NCBI RefSeq assembly: GCF_907164905.1
Contig: NZ_CAJRAF010000001.1
Span: forward strand, 841,001-905,000
Origin: Dyadobacter sp. CECT 9275
Lineage (GTDB): Bacteria; Bacteroidota; Bacteroidia; Cytophagales; Spirosomataceae
Length of the DNA stretch: 64,000 nucleotides
Direction of reading: 5' to 3'
Shown: positions 9,519-17,450 of the stretch, in pieces
Position numbering within the stretch: the stretch's first letter is position 1
Layout: each line of letters opens with the position of its first letter
Translations under genes and position numbers: made by a program
The notes under the pieces: generated by a model
Database searches by the model: none
What the model was told of the DNA's origin: nothing
The model's input: the letters and a program-made list of their open reading frames with translations, nothing else

Positions 9519-10631
9519 TTAAAATCTCCTTTTAAAATTCATGAAACTTATTTGATATACCTGAGTTGCTGGATCAGTAAACTGAACCATTGAAAGTCCA
9601 AAGTTATTGTCATCAGACCCATGGTTCACTGTGTAGGATAGCGCGGGAAGTCCATTGGAAGAGGGGACCGAAACTGTAGTGGAGGAGGTCCCCCCTCCAT
9701 CTCGTTCCCACCAGTTTTCGATCGTATAGTTGCCCCAATTAATAGGATTCCAGTTTCCAACTGAGTGCCCAATTTCGTGCCATACCTGATTTCGGAAGTT
9801 TTTCCGTTTAAGTTTTCCGAAATCGCGATTTGAGATCTCCACATTATTTGCACTGCAAATTATTACCTTAAATTCCAGTTTTCCAGACGTCCAGTGTTCT
9901 ATCGAGTTTAAGTCAGTTACTTGAATGATACCTCCATATTCCGCACCGCCATTAACCCTTGCACTGTTTTGTTCAACATTTTCATCAGTACCGATTACAT
10001 AAATGTCATTTTCCCAAGCATATTCTTCATCCACCTTTTGAACAAAAAACCAAACACCGCTATAAGGAGATTGAATCATATATCCATTTAAAGCAAGTGG
10101 TGGAGTGTCGGGGAAGTAGTCTGATGAAGTTCGACCGCCAGCATCTGCACCGGCAGTGATTGCATCTGCTTGAAGTACGGCAAGAGGTTCTGTTGTTACT
10201 ACTTCTGATACTCTCGCGGTGGAATTCTCAACCATACTCTCTTCTATTGTTTCAGCTCGCGGATAGAAAATAAGTGGTTCGTTGTAGTGAACTAAGGGTC
10301 TTATTTGCCTAATAAGAGCCTCAAGTCGTTGCATAGGAGCTTTATATTCTTCTTGGTCTTTATATTTTGCGATAATATCTCTAATATAAACGTTGTAATC
10401 GCCATGCTTTTGTTTTAGGCATTCTTCCAATACGAACTGTCTAAATTGTTGTTCTTTGGCTAAGGACAAAACTTCAACCATGACCTTTAGTTGGAGTTCT
10501 CGTAGAGGGCTATTAACAATTTCAAGCGGATTGTTGTCCGTTTTTTGAACCACGTGCATCTCATTCTGGCAATTTGTAAGTAATCCTGCGAGGAGGACTG
10601 CAATCGATAAAGGCTTTAAATTTTTTGACAT
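9519..10631 (-). CDS. Putative zinc metallopeptidase lipoprotein with HEIGH motif
   Basis: Lipoprotein-type N-terminus (LSIAVLLAGLLTNC, with Cys near residue 21), a helical region rich in charged residues, then a domain near residues 190-360 containing VWHEIGHSVGNW. HEIGH is a zincin HExxH motif; it resembles M57-like and related secreted peptidases, though the third ligand is not obvious (downstream Asn/Glu/Asp residues are candidates). The ORF opens at 10670, but ATG 10631 gives a proper signal. Function as a protease is inference from this single motif. It precedes the barrel-like gene by 58 bp on the same strand, and the region upstream of it is AT-rich and nearly gene-free. Confidence 0.65.
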   Translation of the reverse strand: MSKNLKPLSIAVLLAGLLTNCQNEMHVVQKTDNNPLEIVNSPLRELQLKVMVEVLSLAKEQQFRQFVLEECLKQKHGDYNVYIRDIIAKYKDQEEYKAPMQRLEALIRQIRPLVHYNEPLIFYPRAETIEESMVENSTARVSEVVTTEPLAVLQADAITAGADAGGRTSSDYFPDTPPLALNGYMIQSPYSGVWFFVQKVDEEYAWENDIYVIGTDENVEQNSARVNGGAEYGGIIQVTDLNSIEHWTSGKLEFKVIICSANNVEISNRDFGKLKRKNFRNQVWHEIGHSVGNWNPINWGNYTIENWWERDGGGTSSTTVSVPSSNGLPALSYTVNHGSDDNNFGLSMVQFTDPATQVYQISFMNFKRRF

Positions 10632-10670
10632 AGCTGTGTGAATTGAATTATGAATAAATGAAACTTTCAA

Positions 10671-11535
10671 TATAAAAATTTCTTACTGGTCAGGAATTAA
10701 TTTTGCGTTATTTTAACGTTAATTCGGGGCAATAATTTCTCTTTTTTTATAAATCAGGTAAATATTGATATATTTATTTATCTACATTTAAGTACTATAA
10801 TCAATGGATTTCCATTTTTTTATTAAGTTAATATACCGAATATTTTTGCGTTGTAAACGATCCTTATCCAAAGAAATCAAAGATTTGAAGCGGGTACATT
10901 TAGTCCCGGATAAGCAGCCTATAAACCTGACGTTGAGCATCTCGGACTCTGAGATATTGACAATTTTAGTTTGTTTTTATTTGAGGGCTTATAGAACCTT
11001 TTAGTATCAACAGGTGGTTCTGGGTCATTGGGCGGATTTATTTCTAATTCTCTGTCTTACAAAATGTATTTTTGAAAGACAGAGAGGTTGTTTTATCGTT
11101 TTAGCTTTATTCTTCAAAGAAAATATTTAGAAAAGTGTTCTGTAATCAGTCTATCGTTGTTTTCCGAGCTTCATTCTGTTCTGAATATCAGTACTACTCA
11201 TCAAACTTCAAAACGAAGTTTTAAAATGCATCCTGAAATTTTTAGTTTTTTTCGAAAGCTAAATATTTTATATAATTACTATCGTTCAAAAACTTCGTGG
11301 TATCTACATCCAAGTTAAGCCGAGTAAGTTACTTCTATACCCAGATCGAGTCTAACCTGCGTATCTTTTTTATAATACGCAGAACTAAATTGTTTATTGG
11401 TCAAAATTAATTTTACGAATCGCAAACAACAATTTATTCAGGTTGTGAAATACAACTTCTCATGTTGTATTTCACAACCTGTGCAGTCAACAATTATTTG
11501 AGTTTTATCTTGTAACAGCCGTTAGGTACCTAAGT
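10671..11535. other. AT-rich gene-poor region with several hairpins
   Basis: No convincing coding frame on either strand; the short open frames have AT-driven composition and no family resemblance. Three inverted repeats stand out: CTCTGTCTT/AAGACAGAG (11050-11058, 11076-11084), CTGCGTAT/ATACGCAG (11357-11364, 11375-11382) and the 17-bp repeat at 11440-11480. Composition is clearly poorer in GC than the flanking genes, which suggests acquired or decaying DNA. Confidence 0.6.
11440..11480. repeat. Perfect 17-bp inverted repeat upstream of XRE regulator
   Basis: AGGTTGTGAAATACAAC (11440-11456) and GTTGTATTTCACAACCT (11464-11480) are exact reverse complements around a 7-base spacer, ending 55 bases before the ATG of the helix-turn-helix gene. 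The position suits an operator bound by a dimeric regulator, perhaps that gene's own product; as RNA it would form a stable hairpin without a T-run. Confidence 0.75.
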
Positions 11536-11784
11536 ATGGAGGATTTTTATAAAACATTACGTCCCATCAGAACTTTAAGGGGAATGAAGCAACAGGAACT
11601 TGCTTTTTTATTAAATGTCAGGCAGCAATCAATTAGCAAGATGGAAATAGGACTGATAAAGATCAGTTCCCAAACGGCTAAAAAGATAGCTGTTCATTTT
11701 GGTTTTGAAACCAAAGAGGATATGTTGAATTTTTATATGTCCTTGTTCAATACACCTCTTGAAAACAAGAAAGAGCACGAATAG
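11536..11784 (+). CDS. Small XRE-family helix-turn-helix protein
   Basis: An 82-residue DNA-binding protein made of almost nothing but a Cro/C1-type helix-turn-helix: LRGMKQQELAFLL (helices 1-2), then NVRQQSISKMEIG (recognition helix, about residues 28-40). Such proteins are autoregulators, phage-type repressors or antitoxins. No toxin gene is visible next to it, so antitoxin is only a possibility. The perfect inverted repeat at 11440-11480, immediately upstream, is a natural operator candidate. It stands alone in an AT-rich island between the HEIGH lipoprotein and the TPR protein. Confidence 0.8.
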   Translation: MEDFYKTLRPIRTLRGMKQQELAFLLNVRQQSISKMEIGLIKISSQTAKKIAVHFGFETKEDMLNFYMSLFNTPLENKKEHE

Positions 11785-12291
11785 GTTTTCCTTCTTCTCG
11801 ATCTTCGGCAACATTTATAGAACTAATTTAAGAGGATGTTTGGGATTTGAGTGAGAAGAACGAGGGGCGTGCCATCGTTGCAGTGACTAAATATTCAAGA
11901 CTTGATTAAAAGGTATGTTAGACTAATGGCACGTGCCATTTCGCTATCCTGAGTGGATAGGCAATTTCGGGATTTCTAATTCGAAAACTAAAGGAAATAT
12001 GATTTAAAATCGATTGGATGTACTTTTTTATGTCCAAACAGGTTGTTACTGGGTCGCCTGGTGGTGGAGAATCACCTCTGATTGTTCTCCTACATGGCAG
12101 TCAGTTTACTGGCATGTCAGCCGATGGAAAACACAAAATACTCTTAGCGAGATCAATTGTTTTCTCAATCAAGTTGATCGAAAGGAGAAAAAATAAACGA
12201 AAATCCATCACCTTTTTGTGAAGATGGCTAAAATGCTTAGTTATTTTCAATGATTTTGAAACCGTGGTACGGATGTAAACAAAAAAAGTAA
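11785..12291. other. Gene-free stretch with palindromes
   Basis: Two short open frames (near 12014 and 12018) overlap each other and resemble nothing known, so I do not call them. The stretch holds a 16-bp perfect palindrome AATGGCAC/GTGCCATT at 11925-11940, and immediately after it CTATCC-tgagt-GGATAG (11943-11959). Confidence 0.5.
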
Positions 12292-12609
12292 ATGGACGGA
12301 ATTGCAAGTATTAGTCGATACTGGCTGAGGAATACGGTTTGCTCATATCATGCCGGTAGTCAGCATGATGGCCCTGCTGCTTTAAATCTTTGTGCCGATA
12401 TTTTTTATCAAAAGGTTATCCTAATCGGACCGCCGAAGCGGTTCGACTACAACGTTGTTTTCGCTCTAAGAATGAAGGTGTTCGGTATCAAATTGGAAAA
12501 GGCATCTCGTGGAGAGTGGGTCAAGGGCTTTGTTCACGTAGCTAAAGGTGGACAGTTGAATGGATCATCTCCTGGACCAATTTCTTTTGAAAGACGTAAA
12601 GGATTATAA
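12292..12609 (+). CDS. Doubtful hypothetical protein
   Basis: An open frame of 105 codons starting at ATG 12292. The product has no signal peptide, no membrane segment and no motif I recognise; the middle (FYQKVILIGPPKRFDYNVVFAL) could be a beta strand pair but supports no assignment. Its GC content is higher than that of the DNA on either side. It may be a remnant of a larger decayed gene rather than a functional one. Confidence 0.25.
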   Translation: MDGIASISRYWLRNTVCSYHAGSQHDGPAALNLCADIFYQKVILIGPPKRFDYNVVFALRMKVFGIKLEKASRGEWVKGFVHVAKGGQLNGSSPGPISFERRKGL

Positions 12610-13012
12610 ATATACCGTCTCTTCTTCCATTGTATTGATACTTTTGGTAAATAGTCAACTGACTTTATGGAGAATCAAGCCTATTGGCCAAACATAATTC
12701 TTAAACAAGTTCAAATTCTTTTCCTTCTCTCATACAGGAGGGTGCATTTCGATTCTAAGTAGCTAAAAGATCGGTAATTTTCTTCCGGGACTATCATGCA
12801 GGGGAGCTAATATGGAATAAAATCCGTCAGCTGCAATCCTGTGCGAAGCCTGTTAATCAGAGTTAATCGGTTATGTGGCAAACATAATTCGGCGATTTTT
12901 TCTCATTCGAAGTTTTGAAATACACGCACAGGAAACAATAAAGACGAATTGCTTTCTTTTATCTAACAAACGGTAAGATGAATTTTGGTGATTTTTTTAG
13001 CCACCTCTTCTT
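12610..13012. other. Gene-free stretch with a 12-bp direct repeat
   Basis: No coding frame is credible. CAAACATAATTC occurs twice (12689-12700 and 12879-12890) in direct orientation, 190 bp apart, each preceded by a G-rich triplet. Nothing else was recognised before the stop of the TPR gene. Confidence 0.4.
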
Positions 13013-14356
13013 CTAATTACAATAACTACTTATCGCCTTGTAGGCCTGCAAGTAACCGAGTTCTCCCGCTTTGCTGAGATCCAGACAGCCTTCGTGCGTT
13101 TGTCCCAGGCTGTTTTTAAGAATACCCCGGATGTAATATGCTTCCGAAAAATCAGACCTGAGTTTAATGGCACTGCTCATGTCAAGTACCGCGCCCAGCT
13201 GATCGCCTGCCGCTGAACGGATCAGGCCTCTGGCGAAAAATGCAGACGTGTAGGTAGGGGTAAGTTCAATAGCTGCGGTCATATCATTTGCGGCACCGTT
13301 TCTATCTCCAATTTTTGATTTGCTGATACCACGGATGTAATAAGCCTCAGCTCTTTCTTCGGACAGTGGATCTATTTTGAGCTGTGGCTGTACCTGATCC
13401 CGGAGGTCATCAAGAATAGCTTTGGTGATTTTGCCTGGGTATACTGTTTTTTTCGGATTCCCTATATAAATATTTTTAAATTCTATCGCCTTGTCCAGGT
13501 CGGCAATGGCGCCACGCTGGTCGTTGAGTTTGTTCTTTGCAAATCCACGTCCATAGTAGGCTTCATAACTGTCAGGGTTGAGCTGAATGGTTTTGTCAAA
13601 GTCAATAATGGCTCCTTCGTAATCTTCAAATTTGTTTTTGGCAAATCCCCTCTTAGTATAGTATAAACTTTCATTAGGACTGAGTTCAAGGGCACGGGTG
13701 AAATCTGCGGCAGCTCCCTGATAATCTCCAAGCTCTATTTTGGCTAGTCCGCGGCTGGCATAGGCACCAGTTCTTTTAGGACTAAGTTCAATTACCCGAG
13801 TGAAGTCGGCAAGGCTGCCGGAATATTCCTGCAGGTCCTGCTTGCAGTTACCTCTGGCATACAATGCCGAAATATCATCCGGATTAAGTAAAACAGCCTT
13901 GTCCAGATCTACCATTGCAAGCCGTAAATTATTAAGCTTCGCATAGCTGACACCGCGGTTATAGTAAGTTTTGGCCTCATCCGGATTCAGCTCAATCGCT
14001 TTGGAGTAATCCTGCAGCGCCGAACGAAAATCTTCCTGGATACTCTTGCTTACGCCCCGGCTCTGATAGTACATCGCCTCTCGCGGGTTGATTTCGATGG
14101 CACGATCATAATCCAGGATAGCTCCCCGGTGGTCTTTAAGGTTGGCTTTAGCCAGTCCGCGGTTGAAATAACTCGGGGCATGGTCAGGGCTCATGGAAAT
14201 CACCACAGTATAAGCCTGCATGGCTCCTGCGAAATCACCGGTACGGGCTTTGGTATTTCCTTCTTCAAAATATTCGGCTGCAGAACGCTGTGCAAAAGTA
14301 GGATGGGATAGTAACAGGGTAAGCGAAGCAAGTGAGCTCAGTAAAAAAACTTTCAT
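13013..14356 (-). CDS. Secreted TPR-repeat protein
   Basis: A periplasmic or surface scaffold protein. After a signal peptide (MKVFLLSSLASLTLLLSHPTFAQ) almost the whole length (about 425 residues) is made of tetratricopeptide repeats of 34 residues, roughly eleven, with the usual pattern A-Y-x-x-R-G then A-I-x-D-x-x-K-A-I-E-L-N-P; a spacer with KTVYPGKITKAILDDL interrupts the array near residue 285. TPR arrays bind other proteins; no partner can be named. The open frame begins with TTG at 14377, but ATG 14356 starts the signal peptide and is preferred. It is divergent from the thioredoxin gene. Confidence 0.88.
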   Translation of the reverse strand: MKVFLLSSLASLTLLLSHPTFAQRSAAEYFEEGNTKARTGDFAGAMQAYTVVISMSPDHAPSYFNRGLAKANLKDHRGAILDYDRAIEINPREAMYYQSRGVSKSIQEDFRSALQDYSKAIELNPDEAKTYYNRGVSYAKLNNLRLAMVDLDKAVLLNPDDISALYARGNCKQDLQEYSGSLADFTRVIELSPKRTGAYASRGLAKIELGDYQGAAADFTRALELSPNESLYYTKRGFAKNKFEDYEGAIIDFDKTIQLNPDSYEAYYGRGFAKNKLNDQRGAIADLDKAIEFKNIYIGNPKKTVYPGKITKAILDDLRDQVQPQLKIDPLSEERAEAYYIRGISKSKIGDRNGAANDMTAAIELTPTYTSAFFARGLIRSAAGDQLGAVLDMSSAIKLRSDFSEAYYIRGILKNSLGQTHEGCLDLSKAGELGYLQAYKAISSYCN

Positions 14357-14527
14357 GAATGTAGACCTTTTCCTCAAATCTGATAAGATATAATATTGCC
14401 TATAAAAGTATTTAAATTCTCTGTCTGCATCAAATAGGCCCCGCCGTATTTTTGAAATAGACGGATGTATCCTTTTACTTATATTATCCCTATTTTTACG
14501 TTGTTGTAAAAGAAGTTGTTAACTAAC

Positions 14528-15070
14528 ATGAACGAAATGGAAACCGGGAGAAGATTTCTTGTGATCATACTGATTCTTGTCGCTATGGGAGCGATATATT
14601 TTGTATTCGTTAAGGAGCCGGAGTCAGTGAGTGTTAATAGTACGGGTGAAGTTCCGAATCCTGCCTCGCTCTATCTTTCCAATCTGAAGGATCTGGAGGG
14701 GAATCCGATTGCGATGGATGAAAATAAGCTCGTGTTTCTGAATATATGGGCCACCTGGTGCGGGCCTTGTAATATGGAAATGCCAGGTATCCAGAAACTA
14801 TATGATAAATACAAGAATCATAAAAGTGTTGCTTTTTATATTATTTCGGACGAAGACGCTGAAACAGTAAATCCTTTCATTGCCCGGAAGGGATACCAAT
14901 TGCCATTTTATCAATATGCAGGTACTTACCCAGAGGCGTTGGATGGAAATGCCATTCCTCGTACCTACATTATTCACAAAGGTAAAATTCTGGCAGAGCA
15001 AACGGGTGCTTCCCAATGGGATACGCCAGAAGTGGTAAGCTTGATCGAAAAGAATATTTCGGAGATTTAG
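14528..15070 (+). CDS. TlpA-like thioredoxin-fold protein, membrane anchored
   Basis: Periplasm-facing thioredoxin-fold protein: one N-terminal transmembrane helix (FLVIILILVAMGAIYFVF, about residues 9-26), then a TlpA/ResA-type domain with the redox motif WATWCGPCNMEMPG (Cys-Gly-Pro-Cys, about residues 78-81) and the cis-Pro region NAIPRTYIIHKGKI. Family members reduce disulfides in the periplasm, for example for cytochrome c maturation. Starts at 14528 or 14537 are both possible; the frame opens with TTG at 14516. It is convergent with the azurin gene, with the 15138-15181 hairpin between them. Confidence 0.9.
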   Translation: MNEMETGRRFLVIILILVAMGAIYFVFVKEPESVSVNSTGEVPNPASLYLSNLKDLEGNPIAMDENKLVFLNIWATWCGPCNMEMPGIQKLYDKYKNHKSVAFYIISDEDAETVNPFIARKGYQLPFYQYAGTYPEALDGNAIPRTYIIHKGKILAEQTGASQWDTPEVVSLIEKNISEI

Positions 15071-15099
15071 CAGCTTGATTGGGAGTTTTGGGAAGTTAA

Positions 15100-15131
15100 C
15101 AGTAGGCAGTAAGAAGTAAGCAGTAGGCAGT
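15100..15131. repeat. Short tandem repeat CAGTAGGCAGT
   Basis: CAGTAGGCAGT occurs at 15100-15110 and 15121-15131, joined by a similar AAGAAGTAAG spacer (21-bp period). Such short degenerate repeats are common between genes in Bacteroidota and cyanobacteria and have no known function. A related phrase (CAGTAGGGAGTGGG) lies near 62395. Confidence 0.6.
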
Positions 15132-15137
15132 GGGTAT

Positions 15138-15181
15138 AAACAGAAAGAGGAGCTGGATCACCCCAGCTCCTCTTTCTGTTT
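15138..15181. terminator. Strong bidirectional terminator
   Basis: A perfect 19-bp stem (15138-15156 with 15163-15181) and a 6-base loop between the convergent thioredoxin and azurin genes. The A-rich start and T-rich end serve both directions. Confidence 0.9.
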
Positions 15182-15199
15182 AAATACTATCAGGAGAAA

Positions 15200-15697
15200 T
15201 TACTCAACGATAAAATCGCCTTTCATTAACGCATAATGGCCAGGGAAGCTACAGATAAAGGTATATTTTCCTTTTTTTGGAGCAGTGAATTCAATAGTAT
15301 CACTTTCTCCGCCACCTACAAGCTTCGTGTGTGCTAAAATGCTTCCCTCTTCTGATTTTGGGATATAGTCCGTTTCACGGGCAGCAGCTGCTTTGGACCC
15401 GAAAGCGGCAACGTCCACACCTGGCTTAAGTAATACCCAGTTATGCCCCATTGCTGCTTTTGCAAGCTTGCCTGAATGCGTTAAGGTAAGTTTCACTTTC
15501 TGGCCTGCTTTTACTTTGATTTCTTTCAGGTCAAATTGCATGGCATCGCTGCCTTTGATGGTAATGGTTTTAACCTGTTTTGCATCACGTGTTTCGACAG
15601 CAGCTGTCAGTGTTTTAGCGTTAACAGGGTTAAGGGAGTAACTTCCAAATGCTACTACAGAAGCGAGCAGGAGCATACCAGACTTTATTCTTTTCAT
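15200..15697 (-). CDS. Azurin-type blue copper protein
   Basis: Periplasmic electron carrier. After a signal peptide (about 27 residues, cleavage near VNAK) comes one cupredoxin domain with the azurin ligand set: His in MGHNWV, then Cys, His and Met in FICSFPGHYALMKG. The order and spacing are those of azurins, including SDTIEFTAPKKGKYTF before the Cys loop. Azurins pass electrons between respiratory complexes or to peroxidases; the partner here is unknown. It stands alone on the minus strand and ends at the strong bidirectional hairpin. Confidence 0.94.
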   Translation of the reverse strand: MKRIKSGMLLLASVVAFGSYSLNPVNAKTLTAAVETRDAKQVKTITIKGSDAMQFDLKEIKVKAGQKVKLTLTHSGKLAKAAMGHNWVLLKPGVDVAAFGSKAAAARETDYIPKSEEGSILAHTKLVGGGESDTIEFTAPKKGKYTFICSFPGHYALMKGDFIVE

Positions 15698-15800
15698 CTT
15701 AAAGTTATAGTAAACTTGTTTGTTTAAAATTTAACTGGTGCAAGTTACTACATGGCTTTTTAAAAAAACAATCCGTTAACAATTGTTTGGAAACATTCTG

Positions 15801-16403
15801 TCAAAATAACAATTTGTATTCATTTTTGACCGCCTTTCCCACGCATACAATAGCCAGGGTAAGCATGTAATGATAGATATCCACCGGATTCATGGGGATG
15901 TTCAGCCGGGCTGATTTGCTTGCCAGTGCCAGGAACATCATCGCAAATATTACCCAGAGGGCGCTTTTTTGCCTGCCGCCCAGTCCCAGGCAGGATACGA
16001 TCATGGTTACCACAATACAAAATGACTGGATGATCAGGCCAATATATTCAACGTTAAACCAGGTAATGCAATAAAGCAAAAGCAGGCCAATGCTGATGGT
16101 GGAGACGAGCTGAAAAGTTTCAGTTTGTGTCTGCCTGATCAGCGACCAGCTGGCAGATACCAGGCACACTGCACCGAGCGTCATCTCGGCAGCCTGGGTT
16201 ATTTTTAACAGGCCCTGAAGGTTTTCTTTGCCCGTATGTACCACCAGGTCGGTCAGGGCATTCAGCGAAAGGCAGAAAAGAAAAATTCCCCATAACAGGC
16301 GGTTATTGGCAGGCTGAGATCCGAAATGGCGGAAAAAGATATATATCCCTGTGAAACTCAAAACAAGGTTGGAAAAAAAATGAGGATTTGTAAGAATATT
16401 CAT
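15801..16403 (-). CDS. Seven-helix membrane protein, unknown function
   Basis: An integral membrane protein of about 200 residues with seven hydrophobic segments and short polar loops, starting MNILTNPHFFSNLVLSF. A conserved-looking HTGKENLQ loop and a late MNPVDIYHYMLTLAIVCVGKAV helix are visible. I cannot assign it to a family with a known function. The open frame begins at 16424 with TTG; ATG 16403 is preferred. It is divergent from sucD with a 103-bp gap. Confidence 0.75.
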   Translation of the reverse strand: MNILTNPHFFSNLVLSFTGIYIFFRHFGSQPANNRLLWGIFLFCLSLNALTDLVVHTGKENLQGLLKITQAAEMTLGAVCLVSASWSLIRQTQTETFQLVSTISIGLLLLYCITWFNVEYIGLIIQSFCIVVTMIVSCLGLGGRQKSALWVIFAMMFLALASKSARLNIPMNPVDIYHYMLTLAIVCVGKAVKNEYKLLF

Positions 16404-16506
16404 ATAACAGCCCTGGATTCTCAAAAAAGCAATTTACAAATTCTGGCTACATTTTGCTACTTCGTGCTTTTCGTCCTACTTTTACCAAAAAAACTGATTT
16501 ACCAAC

Positions 16507-17385
16507 ATGAGCGTTTTAGTTAATAAAAATTCTAAGATTATAGTTCAGGGATTTACCGGTTCTGAGGGTTCTTTTCATGCCCAGCAAATGATAGAGTATG
16601 GTACCAATGTTGTCGGCGGGGTGACTCCAGGCAAAGGCGGCCTTTCCCATCTTGACAGACCGGTATTTAATACAGTGGACCAGGCTGTTCGTTCAACCGG
16701 AGCAGACGTGGCCATTATATTCGTACCGCCAGCTTTTGCTGCAGATGCTATTATGGAAGCAGCAGATGCAGGAATAGCTGTGATTGTGGCTATAACAGAA
16801 GGCATTCCTACAAAAGATATGCTGTTTGCCAAAGAATATATTAAAGGTAAAAACACGCGCTTGATTGGTCCTAACTGCCCTGGTATCATTACTGCCGAGG
16901 AGTGTAAAGTGGGTATTATGCCAGGTTTTATCTTCAAAAAGGGAACGGTTGGACTTGTTTCTAAATCAGGTACATTGACTTACGAAGCGGTTGACCAGCT
17001 GACCCGCGCCGGATTGGGGCAAACCACGGCCATTGGTATCGGAGGTGACCCCATTATTGGTACCACTACCAAAGAGGCAGTTGAATTACTGATGAATGAT
17101 CCTGAAACCGAGGCAATTGTGATGATTGGTGAGATCGGGGGTAGCATGGAAGCGGAAGCCGCCAGTTACGTGAAGTCGACAGGTAATAAAAAACCGGTGG
17201 TAGGTTTTATAGCTGGCCAAACTGCACCCAAAGGCAGAAGGATGGGCCATGCAGGAGCCATCATCGGAGGAGCTGACGATACCGCGGAAGCGAAGATCAG
17301 AATTATGAAAGAATCAGGTATTTTTGTAGCAGAATCTCCTGCACTCATCGGAGAAACAATGCTTCTTGCTCTTGGTAAAAAATAA
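16507..17385 (+). CDS. sucD: Succinyl-CoA ligase (ADP/GDP-forming) subunit alpha
   Basis: Alpha subunit of succinyl-CoA synthetase, which makes ATP or GTP while converting succinyl-CoA to succinate in the TCA cycle. It has the N-terminal CoA-binding Rossmann domain ([25 protein letters not shown]), the [11 protein letters not shown] segment and, in the C-terminal half, the phosphohistidine loop [13 protein letters not shown] with the active His. Length (292 residues) is normal. The beta subunit gene sucC is not in the window, so the pair is split, as often in Bacteroidota. A terminator-like hairpin follows. Confidence 0.97.
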   Translation: MSVLVNKNSKIIVQGFTGSEGSFHAQQMIEYGTNVVGGVTPGKGGLSHLDRPVFNTVDQAVRSTGADVAIIFVPPAFAADAIMEAADAGIAVIVAITEGIPTKDMLFAKEYIKGKNTRLIGPNCPGIITAEECKVGIMPGFIFKKGTVGLVSKSGTLTYEAVDQLTRAGLGQTTAIGIGGDPIIGTTTKEAVELLMNDPETEAIVMIGEIGGSMEAEAASYVKSTGNKKPVVGFIAGQTAPKGRRMGHAGAIIGGADDTAEAKIRIMKESGIFVAESPALIGETMLLALGKK

Positions 17386-17417
17386 TTGTTGGTACTGTTT
17401 CTTTAAATATAATAGAG

Positions 17418-17443
17418 AGGGCGGGGGAAACCCGGCCCTTTTT
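17418..17443 (+). terminator. Terminator after sucD
   Basis: AGGGCGGG and CCCGGCCCT form a stem with one bulged G around a GGAAA loop, followed by TTTTT; it ends 7 bases before the DUF4271 ATG. Confidence 0.75.
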
Positions 17444-17450
17444 CATACAC

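Noticed and set aside
10671..11535. Phage or plasmid origin in the AT-rich stretch
   Set aside because: No replication protein, integrase or iterated repeats are present; AT-richness and hairpins alone are not enough.
12014..12221. Two overlapping 60-67 codon frames in the AT-rich island
   Set aside because: They overlap each other, lack any recognisable domain, and have implausible composition; not called as genes.
12430..12450. tRNA-like T-arm sequence GCGGTTCGACTAC
   Set aside because: No acceptor stem, D-arm or anticodon arm can be built around it, so it is not a tRNA.
15100..15131. Possible CRISPR-like array from the CAGTAGGCAGT repeats
   Set aside because: Only two short copies with a 10-base spacer; no Cas genes or repeat-spacer series.
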